From positions 35,722 through 99,721 of the forward strand of contig CAJMOF010000010.1 in the NCBI GenBank assembly GCA_905215065.1: a DNA stretch of 64,000 nt, in the 5' to 3' direction. Made by a program: the position numbers and the translations under genes. This document shows, piece by piece, positions 1 through 8,429 of the stretch (the first letter of the stretch is position 1; each line of letters begins with the position of its first letter). The notes below the pieces were generated by a model. The model ran no database searches. It had not been told where the DNA came from and worked only from the letters and a program-made list of their open reading frames with translations. Source of the stretch: an uncultured bacterium. Lineage in GTDB: Bacteria > Actinomycetota > Coriobacteriia > Coriobacteriales > Coriobacteriaceae.

Positions 1-217
1 CGGCGTGACCCGTGGGAAAAATGGCCTCGACCTTGGCGTCTGCCGGCGCAATCACACGCGTGCCGGTAGGCTGAATCGCCACGCCCTGGCCCAAAAGGCC
101 GGTGGCAAACGTCTGGTCGTTTACCTCGGAGAGCGGAATGACGTCGCCCGAGATGGGAGCATCCAGCGTAAGGACTCGACCACGCATACCAAAAGACCTT
201 AGGACTTTAGTGAACAT
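1..217 (-). CDS. PTS glucose-type EIIA domain protein (partial, 3' end outside window)
   Basis: This is the first ~72 residues of a phosphotransferase system EIIA protein of the glucose (Crr/PtsA) family, the cytoplasmic domain that passes phosphate from HPr to a sugar-specific EIIB. The translated start contains LDAPISGDVIPLSEVND, then FATGLLGQGVAIQPTG and IFPTGHA, which match the N-terminal beta-sandwich of this family. The catalytic histidine region lies beyond the left edge. The ATG at 217 was chosen because a strong GAGGGGGAG ribosome site lies just upstream; an internal ATG at 187 is possible. A stand-alone EIIA is notable because the EIIBC permease at 32.9-34.3 kb has no EIIA domain, but a functional link is only a guess. 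Confidence 0.75.
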   Translation of the reverse strand, partial: MFTKVLRSFGMRGRVLTLDAPISGDVIPLSEVNDQTFATGLLGQGVAIQPTGTRVIAPADAKVEAIFPTGHA

Positions 218-287
218 GCTCCCCCTCGGACATACCAATCAATCAAATAACCTTAACAGTTTACCACTTGGCACCCGTTTTTGACCA

Positions 288-1625
288 TTAGGGAAGTTCG
301 CGCTTGACAACCTCGACGATGTCGTCGACAACGCGCTGGGTCAGCTCGTGCGTCTCGGCCTCGGCCATCACGCGGACCAGCGGCTCGGTACCGCTCGGGC
401 GCACCAGAATGCGGCCGCGGCCGTCAAGCTCCTTCTCGGCGGCAGCGACGGCATCCCAGATGGGCTGGCAATCGTCCAGGCCGGCCTTGTTGTCGGAATG
501 CACGTTGACGAGTACCTGCGGGTACTTCTTCATGATGCCGGCAAGATCAGTGAGGGTACGACCGGTGCGCTTGAGCACGGCCAGCAGCTGCAGAGCCGTC
601 ACCAGGCCGTCACCGGTGGTGTTGTGCTCCAGGAAGATGATGTGGCCGGACTGTTCGCCGCCGATGACGGCGCCATCCGCGAGCATGCGCTCCAAAACGT
701 AGCGGTCCCCCACGGCGGTCTGAACCATCTCGAAGCCCTGCTCCTTCATAGCGATGGAGAAGCCAAGGTTGCACATGACGGTCGAGACGATCTCGGAGTT
801 GGCGAGCTTGCCGCGGGCGGCGAGGTCAGAACCGCAGATAGCCAGGATGTAGTCACCGTCGATCTCATTGCCCTCGCCGTCGACGAACAGCACGCGGTCG
901 GCGTCGCCGTCGTGGGCCAGGCCGATATCGGCGTGGGTGCGCAGCACGAGCTCGCGCAGGGGCTCAAGGTGAGTGGAGCCGCACTCAACGTTAATGTCGG
1001 TGCCGCAGTAATCAGTGTTGATGGCATGGACCGTGGCGCCCAGGCGCTGCAGCGCAGCGGGCGTGGTCTGGCAGGAAGCACCGTGGCCGCAGTCGACGGC
1101 AACAACCAGGCCATCGAGCTTAAGGCCGTCGAGCGTGCTGATGGCATGATCGACATAGGCCTTGCGGGCGTCTTTCATCTTGATAATGTGGCCCACGCCG
1201 GCACCGGTCGGCAGCGTGTCGGCAGCCATGGCCTCCTCGGACATGACCCAGGCGCTGATCTCTTCCTCGACAGCATCGGGAAGCTTCATACCCTTGCGGC
1301 TAAAGAACTTGATGCCGTTGAACTCCGGCGGATTATGCGAAGCAGAGATGACGATGCCGCCGTCGAGCTCGTTTTGGACGGTGAGCAGCGCCACGGCCGG
1401 CGTAGGGATAACGCCGCAGCAATGCGGACGGCCGCCCTCTGCCATAATGCCAGCGGTCAGAGCACTCTCGAGCATGGTACCCGAAAGACGCGTGTCGCGG
1501 CCGATGCAGATGTCCGGGCCAAGGAACTTGGTCGCCGCGCGGCCCAGGCGAAACGCGAGGTCGCACGAGAGGTCGGCATTGGCGACGCCACGGACGCCGT
1601 CGGTACCGAAGATGTTCTGGGGCAT
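288..1625 (-). CDS. glmM: Phosphoglucosamine mutase GlmM
   Basis: GlmM converts glucosamine-6-phosphate to glucosamine-1-phosphate in the cytoplasm, feeding UDP-GlcNAc and peptidoglycan synthesis. The 445-residue protein has the usual length and all hallmark motifs: the N-terminal FGTDGVRG, the phosphoserine loop ISASHNP near residue 100, the metal-binding DGDADR loop near 240, the sugar-binding GGEQSGH near 325 and the C-terminal phosphate loop RPSGTEPLVRVM. An AGGAGCG ribosome site precedes the ATG. It lies downstream of rplM-rpsI on the same strand, but a strong terminator separates them, so it probably has its own promoter in the short gap. Confidence 0.97.
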   Translation of the reverse strand: MPQNIFGTDGVRGVANADLSCDLAFRLGRAATKFLGPDICIGRDTRLSGTMLESALTAGIMAEGGRPHCCGVIPTPAVALLTVQNELDGGIVISASHNPPEFNGIKFFSRKGMKLPDAVEEEISAWVMSEEAMAADTLPTGAGVGHIIKMKDARKAYVDHAISTLDGLKLDGLVVAVDCGHGASCQTTPAALQRLGATVHAINTDYCGTDINVECGSTHLEPLRELVLRTHADIGLAHDGDADRVLFVDGEGNEIDGDYILAICGSDLAARGKLANSEIVSTVMCNLGFSIAMKEQGFEMVQTAVGDRYVLERMLADGAVIGGEQSGHIIFLEHNTTGDGLVTALQLLAVLKRTGRTLTDLAGIMKKYPQVLVNVHSDNKAGLDDCQPIWDAVAAAEKELDGRGRILVRPSGTEPLVRVMAEAETHELTQRVVDDIVEVVKRELP

Positions 1626-1674
1626 AGGATCGCTCCTTCCCTAGCAGGCGATATACAACCGCCCACCCTAGTCG

Positions 1675-1717
1675 AAAAAGAAAAGCGGGACCCGCCGAGG
1701 AATCGGCAGGCCCCGCT
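1675..1717 (-). terminator. Rho-independent terminator of rplM-rpsI
   Basis: A GC-rich hairpin occupies 1685-1716 (arms GCGGGACCCGCCGA and its near-complement). On the minus strand it is followed by TTTTCTTTTT. It sits about 30 bases after the rpsI stop. Confidence 0.9.
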
Positions 1718-1748
1718 TGTACATTGTATCTCGAAAGGAGATAAAACC

Positions 1749-2144
<396 letters not shown>

Positions 2145-2146
2145 CT

Positions 2147-2590
2147 TTAAGCCTCCAGCTCAATCTTCGTGGGGTTCTGGGCAGCATGCGGATGCTCGGC
2201 ACCAGCGTAGACCTTAAGCTTGGTCATCTGGGCACGGCCGAGGGTGGTCTTGGGCAGCATACCGCGAACGGCGCGCTCGATGACCTTCTCCGGGTGCTTC
2301 TCCATAGCCTGGCGGAAGCTCTCAGCCTTGAGGCCGCCGTTGTAGCCGCTGTGGCGATAATAGGTCTTCGTGTCGGCCTTGTTACCGGTAAGCTGGACCT
2401 TATCGGCGTTGATGACGACAACGAAGTCGCCGCAGTCGCTGTTGGGCGTGAACTGGGGCTTGTTCTTACCGCGCAGGATCATTGCGATCTGGGTGGCAAG
2501 ACGGCCCAGGACAGCACCATCGGCGTCGACGAGAACCCAGTTGCGCTGGACCTCGCCCTGCTTGGCGTAGTGAGTCGATTTCGAAATCAC
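2147..2590 (-). CDS. rplM: 50S ribosomal protein L13
   Basis: Large-subunit ribosomal protein L13, an early assembly protein. The 147-residue product contains NWVLVDADGAVLGRLAT, ILRGKNKP, YYRHSGYNGG and the VRGMLPK segment typical of L13. The start is GTG at 2590, preceded by a GGAGGA ribosome site seven bases upstream; no better ATG exists in frame. It is the first gene of the two-gene rplM-rpsI operon, with a good sigma-70-type promoter about 70 bases upstream. Confidence 0.98.
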   Translation of the reverse strand: MISKSTHYAKQGEVQRNWVLVDADGAVLGRLATQIAMILRGKNKPQFTPNSDCGDFVVVINADKVQLTGNKADTKTYYRHSGYNGGLKAESFRQAMEKHPEKVIERAVRGMLPKTTLGRAQMTKLKVYAGAEHPHAAQNPTKIELEA

Positions 2591-2656
2591 TTAGACTCCT
2601 CCATGTACAGTACGTGTTGTTACAGAGATTCACGGGGCTCTGCAAGTAACCCGTCC

Positions 2657-2684
2657 ATATTACCCCGCTCGCCGTACGAGTCAA
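2657..2684 (-). promoter_or_regulatory. Promoter of rplM-rpsI
   Basis: On the minus strand, TTGACT (2684-2679) and TAATAT (2662-2657) are separated by 16 bases. The predicted transcript has a leader of about 60 bases before the GTG of rplM. Confidence 0.6.
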
Positions 2685-2747
2685 CAGGTATTTTGACTCC
2701 GACCAGAGTTTCTGCACATGTCATCCACGAGCCGTGATGTCGCAGCG

Positions 2748-3626
2748 TTAACGCTCGACAAACGCCTCGATATCTCCCAGCAAGCGCTTTGCCTCCTGAC
2801 GGCCCTGGATATACAGGTCCAAAAGCTTTGCCGGATCGTGCTCGACATGGCCGACCTCGACCGGCTTTTGCGGAGCAATGACCAGCGCGCGGCCCTCGCG
2901 CTCATACTTCCACAGGTGCATGCGCTGGAGGTTATAGCGGTCGTGGCGCGTCTCGATAGCCTCGAGCAGATAGGGGTAGTCGACATAGCGGGCGCGCGCG
3001 GCAGGCATAAACTCGTAGGGCTTTTTCTCGTACGAGCGGTCCTGCGTGACAATGACAACCGCGCGATCGAAGCCCGCCTCCTCCAGCACGTGCTCGATGG
3101 GGACCGAATCGGCTACGCCGCCGTCGACGTATTTGTGCCCGTCGATCTCGACCGGCGGCGTCACCAGCGGCAGCGACGTCGAGGCACGCACGGCATCGAG
3201 GTCGAGCACGGCGCTTTTGACCGGCAGGTAGGCAGCGGTTCCAAACAGCATGTCCGTCGCGACGGCGTACATCTCGATAGGGCTGGCGTCGAACGTCTCG
3301 TTATCAAAGGGATCCAGGCGGTCCTGGATATCGTTGAAGATAAAGTCGTAACCCACGATGGAGCCCGTGGATGCGAAGGATGCGGCACCCATGTAGCGGT
3401 TGTCATTGCAGAAGGTCAGGTTGATGCGATTGACGCGACCGATCTGGTGCGACTTGTAGTTGACGCCGTTGAGCGCACCGGCCGAAACGCCGTACACCGC
3501 CGGAATTTCGACACCGGCCTCCATGAGAACGTCGAGCACGCCGGCGGTAAACTGCCCACGAAAACTGCCACCCTCCAAGACGAGCGCGACCTTGCCGGCG
3601 TTCTTTGCCTTATCTTCTGCAGTCAT
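2748..3626 (-). CDS. Patatin-like phospholipase family protein
   Basis: A predicted serine hydrolase of the patatin/RssA-YjjU group that would cleave acyl esters such as phospholipids; the true substrate is unknown. The 292-residue protein has the oxyanion-hole segment LEGGSFRG near residue 18, the nucleophile elbow GVSAG (GxSxG) near 45, and the catalytic aspartate in YVDGGVADSVP near 170, giving the full Ser-Asp dyad. No signal peptide is visible, so it is probably cytoplasmic. The ATG is preceded by an AGGAGGT ribosome site. It is a single gene facing a repeat-rich gap upstream. Confidence 0.88.
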   Translation of the reverse strand: MTAEDKAKNAGKVALVLEGGSFRGQFTAGVLDVLMEAGVEIPAVYGVSAGALNGVNYKSHQIGRVNRINLTFCNDNRYMGAASFASTGSIVGYDFIFNDIQDRLDPFDNETFDASPIEMYAVATDMLFGTAAYLPVKSAVLDLDAVRASTSLPLVTPPVEIDGHKYVDGGVADSVPIEHVLEEAGFDRAVVIVTQDRSYEKKPYEFMPAARARYVDYPYLLEAIETRHDRYNLQRMHLWKYEREGRALVIAPQKPVEVGHVEHDPAKLLDLYIQGRQEAKRLLGDIEAFVER

Positions 3627-3715
3627 ATTGACCTCCTGCGATTGCGTTTTGGCTTTCTTCTACCCAGTTTTGGGATGGAGGGCGCATGGGTTTTGGAGTT
3701 GAGGGGGCGGCTGGC

Positions 3716-3925
3716 GGAAAGCACGTCCCGTTCTGAGGGGCGATTCCGGGATGCGCTTTCCGCCTGGGTTGCCATGGGGAAAGCATGTCCCACTCTACGG
3801 CTCGATTCCGGGTCGCAGCTTCCACTTGAGGCGTCATCCGGAAAATGTATCCCATTCCGAGCTTAGATTCCGGGATGCGGTTTCCGCCTGGGCAGTCATT
3901 GGGAAAACGCGTCCCACTCTGCGTC
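3716..3925. repeat. 62-bp tandem repeat, three full copies plus a partial fourth
   Basis: Units begin at 3716, 3778, 3840 and 3902, exactly 62 bases apart. Each starts GGAAA..GTCCC or a close variant and carries GATTCCGGG..GC..TTCC about 30 bases later; the two segments are imperfect reverse complements, so each unit can fold as a hairpin. The period is not a multiple of three and no good start site is present, so it is not read as coding. It fills part of the gene-free gap 3627-4187. Confidence 0.85.
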
Positions 3926-3942
3926 ACTGAGGCGTTTTCTTT

Positions 3943-4182
3943 ACGCCCGCGCCCTGCATAGAGTTCGATTCTCCGCGGTACGGGGGATCCGTTGATGCTG
4001 GGCGAGGCCAGCTGAAATTCGATAAACATCGCATCTATATTGGGCTGAAGCTTTGCGCGAAGAATCCGCGTATTTGCTGCACCGGCTTCGGCCGGCTGCC
4101 GCCGCCCTCGCCCGCGGGCTACAAACGCTTCGCGTTTGCTTAACGCCCGCGCCCTGCACAGAGTTCGATTCTCCGCGGTACG
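3943..4182 (+). repeat. 40-bp direct repeat containing a tmRNA 3'-end-like sequence
   Basis: The segment ACGCCCGCGCCCTGCA followed by AGAGTTCGATTCTCCGCGG and TACGG occurs at 3943-3982 and again at 4143-4182 with one mismatch. Seventeen bases of it, GAGTTCGATTCTCCGCG, are identical to the 3' end of the neighbouring tmRNA gene, but on the opposite strand. The 160 bases between the copies hold no recognisable gene. Confidence 0.7.
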
Positions 4183-4187
4183 GACTA

Positions 4188-4223
4188 GAAATAAAAAGAC
4201 AGGTAGATACGAATATCTACCTG
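4188..4223 (-). terminator. Terminator of tmRNA
   Basis: A perfect 10-bp stem CAGGTAGATA / TATCTACCTG with a TTCG tetraloop (minus strand), followed by TCTTTTTATTT. It begins 12 bases after the mature tmRNA 3' end. Confidence 0.93.
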
Positions 4224-4234
4224 CCTGTTACTTA

Positions 4235-4598
4235 TGGTGGAGGCGCGGAGAATCGAACTCCGGTCCACGAAAGCCCCCTGATTGGCATCTCCAAGCTCAG
4301 TCGCTGGTTTAGTCTCGGACGCCTTGCGCGCAGCGACACGCTCGCGACGTCCTAACCGGTTCGGTCTTAGCCCGCGCCATACCGATTACGTGCGCAGGAG
4401 CATTCCCCTAAGATGACGTCGCGCCGGTGTCGGGGAAATCACCGGGTTGACGCGCCGCTATAAACTAAGCAGCGAGAGCCATAGGCTCAAAAGAAGAGTT
4501 GTTGTCAATTCAATTTGACGGTACCCCTGTTTAACGAGGCGAGGAGACCTCGGCTTGCTTCCTCTCTCAGAGCTATCGTGTCGAAACCAGTCGCCCCC
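4235..4598 (-). ncRNA. ssrA: Transfer-messenger RNA (tmRNA)
   Basis: The tmRNA rescues ribosomes stalled on broken mRNAs and tags the nascent peptide for proteolysis. The minus strand begins GGGGGCGACTGGTTTCGACA and ends GGAGTTCGATTCTCCGCG then CCTCCACCA; the first seven bases pair with CGCCTCC before the encoded CCA, forming the alanine-type acceptor stem. The tag reading frame at 4506-4465 gives DNNSSFEPMALAA then TAG, with the family's hydrophobic ALAA end. The exact resume codon is uncertain because the preceding base context cannot decide it. Length 364 nt, normal for a one-piece tmRNA. A strong terminator follows immediately. Confidence 0.96.
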
Positions 4599-4837
4599 GA
4601 ATGTTGGGAAAGTCTGGATGGTATCGGGCCTGCAAACACCCGATAACCGTCGACTTTTCAAAGAACACGCGAGGTGAGCCCCGCTCGTGGATAGCTATCT
4701 TACCACGTTCTAAAGGCAGACAGCTGCTCTATGCACGAGCTGTGAAGACCCTAATGTGCACCATACTTCGCACTTTTGTTACCGATCGCGTCACGTATAT
4801 TTTCGCCAAGCAAAATTGACCCGTCGAAAGGACCGTT

Positions 4838-5272
4838 ATGGATACCAAGCAGCAACTCGTCAATGCCCTCGCAGGCCTGGGCTCAACCATTACCGAAGCT
4901 ATGGATGTCATCGAAGGCTTTGTCCCCTGCGGACATCCCGCCCTCACGGTTTCGAACGCCCTTGTTGCGCTGGACGCTGACGATGATGCAGCACTCGCCC
5001 AGCAGCTTGAGACCGTCGAGGGCTTTATCGACCACGTGAGTGAGAACCGCGGCGTGGCCGCCTACCACGGCATCGAGGTCGAGCTCGCGGGTCCCAAAGC
5101 CGATCTGCTCGCAGCAATCCGCGAGGTAGGCGCCCTTATGCAGACCGCAGGCGTCAAGAACACCCAGGTCAACGAGTGGGTCTACCGCAGTCTGGCAGCA
5201 CTCGACAGCTCCGACGAAAAGGCAGCCGAGCAGCTCGCAGAAAGTCCCGCCATCAAGGCCGAGCTTTTGTAA
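4838..5272 (+). CDS. Hypothetical protein, 144 residues
   Basis: Not recognised. It is acidic, alanine- and leucine-rich, has no signal peptide or membrane segment, and looks all-helical. It contains GFVPCGHPALTVSNALVALD near residues 28-47 and a tail of DSSDEKAAEQLAESPAIKAELL. A GAAAGGA ribosome site lies nine bases before the ATG. It is a single-gene unit between the tmRNA gene and a convergent PIN-domain gene, and a perfect 14-bp GC hairpin directly follows the stop. Codon use matches the neighbours, so it is probably a genuine gene. Confidence 0.75.
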   Translation: MDTKQQLVNALAGLGSTITEAMDVIEGFVPCGHPALTVSNALVALDADDDAALAQQLETVEGFIDHVSENRGVAAYHGIEVELAGPKADLLAAIREVGALMQTAGVKNTQVNEWVYRSLAALDSSDEKAAEQLAESPAIKAELL

Positions 5273-5280
5273 ATAGCAGA

Positions 5281-5319
5281 CGCGGGCCCCTTGGCGCATC
5301 GTCGTCCAAGGGGCCCGCG
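5281..5319. terminator. Strong hairpin between convergent genes
   Basis: A perfect 14-bp stem CGCGGGCCCCTTGG / CCAAGGGGCCCGCG with an 11-nt loop lies between the convergent genes at 4838-5272 and 5331-5825. Neither flank has a clear T-run, so terminator activity is likely but not certain. Confidence 0.6.
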
Positions 5320-5330
5320 AACAGCTCGCG

Positions 5331-5825
5331 TCAACCGATAGCCGTGCCGCCGCGTTTGGCCAAAGCAAGAATCGGCATCATTTGACGAGGTGTCTTTGCT
5401 GCAAGATTGGCATGTTCGAGCAGTTTTCGATCGTTGGTCACCAAGTAATCAACCTGGGCGCGTTTGCATGCGGCGAGTACCAAGTTGTCCTCGTAATCGC
5501 GATGGAGCGCTAAGTATTTGTCGGCCAGCCAAAGGTCCGACGCATCTGCACCCACGGCCGTGGCGTTTTCGGTCATGTTCCGAACAAACGCCAGCGCCGC
5601 ATCGCCAATCGCGCGGGCAGAAGCCTCGCCGAGCGCTCCCCCGCTGGCAAGAACGCTGCGCTTCAGTTCGTGCTGTACAACATACAGTACGTCCTTGGCG
5701 ATATGCACCGGAAAGAACAGCAATGCCCCCGCCTCCGTCGTCTGCCCAATAAACGCGCGTGCGGCAAGCGACTCGGCATGGTCGGCGCAAAACGAATCAA
5801 CCCATACGTTGGCATCCAAATGCAA
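5331..5825 (-). CDS. PIN-domain protein (predicted ribonuclease)
   Basis: PIN domains are small Mg-dependent nucleases, often toxins of VapBC pairs. The fold is shown by an N-terminal HLDANVWVDSF (first acidic residue) and a C-terminal DYEDNLVLAACKRAQVDYLVTND, carrying the clustered acidic residues and the usual LVTNDRKLL strand. The start chosen is TTG at 5825, just before HLDANVW as in most family members. An in-frame GTG at 5888 would add 21 residues encoded through a terminator hairpin and looks less natural. The start lies in the T-run of the ATPase terminator. No antitoxin-like partner gene is adjacent, so its role as a toxin is unproven. Confidence 0.75.
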   Translation of the reverse strand: MHLDANVWVDSFCADHAESLAARAFIGQTTEAGALLFFPVHIAKDVLYVVQHELKRSVLASGGALGEASARAIGDAALAFVRNMTENATAVGADASDLWLADKYLALHRDYEDNLVLAACKRAQVDYLVTNDRKLLEHANLAAKTPRQMMPILALAKRGGTAIG

Positions 5826-5867
5826 AAGACCTGCGCCCGGACGACACCGATGCCGTCTGGGCGCAGG
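5822..5867 (-). terminator. Terminator after the P-type ATPase gene
   Basis: On the minus strand CCTGCGCCC and GGGCGCAGG form a stem with an internal GACG/CGTC pairing, followed by TCTTTTGCATTT. It lies 27 bases after the ATPase stop and runs into the predicted start of the PIN gene. Confidence 0.75.
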
Positions 5868-5893
5868 CCAGATAACGTGGGCAAACACGTCTG

Positions 5894-7970
5894 CTAACGC
5901 AGGTACGCTTTTGAGTTGCCCAAGCTGTAGGCGATTGTCGAGCCGTTGTGCAGCAGTGATGACGTCTGCGGAGTGATCATGCCGGTAATGCCCAGCGCCA
6001 ACAGCGCCGAGTTGGTGAGCATCACCTTGGAATACGAACTCGTCAGACGGTCGATAAGCCCCTGGCTCATGCGGCGCAGGCGCACGATTGCGGCCAGATC
6101 TGTATCGGTCAGGATGATATCGGCGACCTCCTTGGCGATGTCGCTTCCACCGCCCATGGCCAGACCCACATCGGCCAGGCCCAGCGCCGGTGAGTCGTTG
6201 ACGCCGTCGCCCACCATGGCAACGTGGCGCCCCTCGCGCTTAATCCGTTCCACATAGGCGTACTTGTCCTCGGGCAGCAGCTCGGCCTTAAACTCGTCGA
6301 CCCCTGCCTCGCGAGCAATACGCTCGGCCGTGCGCTCCGAATCGCCCGTGAGCATAACGACATGCTTGACGCCCAGCGCGTGCAGGTCGGCGATGGCCTC
6401 ACGGACCCCGGCCTTGAGCGGATCCTCGATGCCGAGCACGCCGACGACCTTGCCATCGACCGCCAGATACAGCGGCGACAGGCCCTGCATCTGGGACCCT
6501 ATGCGCTCCTTAATGTCGGAATCGAGCTGCGCGCTCTCGTCCTCAAATACAAAGTGCGCGGAACCGATGATGGCGCGACGCCCCTCGATGGACGAAGCGA
6601 TGCCGTGCGCCACGATGTACTCGACGGCGGCATGGCGCTCGCGGTGCTCGAGCCCGCGCTCACGGGCAGCGTTAACCACGGCGCGCGCCACCGGATGCGG
6701 GAAATGCTCCTCCAGGCAGGCAGAAAGGCGCAGGACCTCGTCCTCACTCCAGCCATCGGTGGTGAGCACGCAGGCAAGACGCGGCTGTGCCTCGGTGAGC
6801 GTGCCGGTCTTATCAAACACAATGGTGTCGGCCTTGGCAAACGACTCAAAGTACTTGGCGCCCTTGACCATGACGCCCATCTTGGCAGCATCGCTCATGG
6901 CAGTCATGACGGCAACGGAACCCGTGAGTTTGAGTGCGCACGAGTAGTCGACCATCAGTGCCGCCGAGGTCTTGATAAGGCTGCGCGTGGTAAGCGCGAC
7001 CAGACCCGCAAGCAGGAAGTTCCACGGAACGATCTTGTTGGCGAGGTCTTCCATGTGCGACTGGCCCTCGGACTTGAGCGAGTCGGCCGTCTGCACGAGC
7101 GAGACGATCGAGCGCAGCTTGGTCTGCGCCGTGTTGGCGCGCACGCGCACCAAGATGCTGCCGTCTTCCACGACGGTACCGGCGAACACGTCGTCGCCCA
7201 CGCTGCGCTCGACGGCCAGCGGCTCGCCGGTCAGGGTCGCCTGGTTGACCATAGCGCTCCCCTGCTCGACAACACCGTCGATGCAGATGGACATGCCAGT
7301 GCGCACGGCGACCAGATCGCCGGGCTCAAGCTCGGTGGCGGCAACGCTTACCTCGGTGTCACCAACCACTTTTTGCGCCTTGTCGGGCACATCGAGCAGC
7401 GAGTTGATGAGCTCGTTTTCGCTCATGGCGCGGGTGTAGTCCTCGAGCAGCTCGCCCACGTTGAGCAGGAACATCGTCTGGCCCGCGGTGTCGACGTCAC
7501 GTTTGACAAACGAGATACCGATGGCCGAAGCGTCGAGCACGGGAACGGTCAGGCGCGGCTGCGCGAGCTCACGGAGGGCGGCGCGCAAAAATGCCATGTA
7601 ACCGGCCACGACAAACACCGCACGCAGTGGCGTGGGCAAAAACCAGCGACGTGCGTAATGGGCACCGACGAGTGTCGCCAGGTCCATAACGAGTTTGTGC
7701 TTGCGCGGCTCAAGCTGCATCACGTAACCCGTCTTTGCGTCGGCAATGGCCTGAGCGTCGAGCGCACCGACGGCGGCCAGCACGGCATCGCGACGTGGCT
7801 CGTCGTATTCGAGCGCCATCTGGCCGATGCGGCCGTAGACGCACACCTTGCGCACACCGTCGATTTCGCCGCTGAGCTTTAGAAGCGCATCGAGATCGCT
7901 CTCTGGCACAGGACCCGCCAACTGAAGGCGGGTCCTGCCGGGGGATCTCGCTGATAATCGAGAATCTCAT
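5894..7970 (-). CDS. Heavy-metal P1B-type ATPase, apparent frameshift near start
   Basis: A membrane pump that moves metal ions using ATP. Motifs in order: an N-terminal HMA-like fold without CxxC, TGEPLAVE (actuator), membrane segment DYSCALK where most relatives have CPC or SPC, phosphorylation site DKTGTLT, FPHP (nucleotide domain) and GDGVNDSPAL. The metal cannot be assigned from DYSCALK. The expected start is ATG at 7970, encoding MRFSIISEIP, but a run of five C's (minus strand, 7944-7940) shifts the frame. With four C's the protein would read on as ISEIPGRTRLQLAGPVP, the family's normal beginning. As written, only a TTG start at 7921 opens the main frame (675 residues). Likely co-transcribed with the small gene at 7989-8234. 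Confidence 0.9.
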
Positions 7971-7988
7971 AGTTTGTGCCTGGGAGCG

Positions 7989-8234
7989 CTACTCGGCTGC
8001 GTTGTCCGCGGTGGCCTCGCTCTGGGTGATGTAGGCCGCCTCGGCAACCATGTCGTCGACATTAGCCTTGGCCTGCTCGACCATGTCCTGGTAGCCGTTC
8101 TTGATGCGCATGCCGCACGCGATACCCTGCACGCAGGCGTTCTTTACCGGAGCGCTGGTGAGCAGCTTGATGCCAGCCGTACCAAGCAGAAAACCGCCAC
8201 CAACAAGCAGGGTGTTGAACGTGGACTTCTTCAT
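7989..8234 (-). CDS. Small membrane-associated partner of the metal ATPase (DUF6110-like)
   Basis: An 81-residue protein starting MKKSTFNTLLVGGGFLLGTAG, with one glycine-rich membrane segment followed by an amphipathic acidic tail. It resembles the small DUF6110-type proteins that I recall being encoded next to heavy-metal ATPases; this assignment is from memory and function is unknown. It also has a short cysteine motif, NACVQGIACGM, that could touch metal. The ATG at 8234 has a GGGAGAG ribosome site; an upstream in-frame start is less likely. The stop lies 18 bases before the ATPase ATG at 7970, so both genes probably share the promoter region holding the 8343-8362 palindrome. Confidence 0.7.
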   Translation of the reverse strand: MKKSTFNTLLVGGGFLLGTAGIKLLTSAPVKNACVQGIACGMRIKNGYQDMVEQAKANVDDMVAEAAYITQSEATADNAAE

Positions 8235-8342
8235 GATGTCTCTCCCTTTTGCCGCATTGGACGCGGCATGGTGCCTCAGCACCCGAGTAAACAAGTTTGC
8301 TCGAGCACGCTTTTGAAATATCTCAATTTTATCTAACTATCT

Positions 8343-8362
8343 AGGTCAGCCATGGCTAACCT
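8343..8362. promoter_or_regulatory. 20-bp palindrome, candidate metal-regulator operator
   Basis: AGGTCAGCCATGGCTAACCT is a palindrome with a single mismatched pair, about 110 bases upstream of the ATPase-partner gene. Its core TTAGCCATGGCT recurs upstream of the ABC operon (12065-12082). The half-sites resemble DtxR/IdeR-type boxes, but with a wider centre. Confidence 0.55.
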
Positions 8363-8404
8363 TTTGAAAATTAACGATGCGGAGTAACCGATTGTCAATG
8401 TGAG

Positions 8405-8421
8405 AAAGGGACTGTCCCTTT
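8405..8421. terminator. Small hairpin after the ABC operon
   Basis: AAAGGGACTGTCCCTTT lies just after the stop of the 8430-10187 gene. There is no T-run on the minus strand, so terminator function is tentative. Confidence 0.35.
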
Positions 8422-8429
8422 GCCCCTTC

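Noticed and set aside
3716..3925. CRISPR array
   Set aside because: The units are contiguous diverged 62-mers without unique spacers, and no cas gene is present in the window.
3610..4029. 139-codon minus-strand open frame across the 62-bp repeats
   Set aside because: The repeat period is not a multiple of three, so the apparent protein has no repeat of its own, and there is no ribosome site.
3943..4182. tRNA genes in the T-arm-like repeats
   Set aside because: Only a T-arm-like segment is present; there is no matching acceptor 5' strand, D-arm or anticodon arm.
7940..7944. C5 run in the metal ATPase as a phase-variation tract
   Set aside because: Five bases are too few for frequent slippage; a sequencing or fixed indel explanation is more likely.
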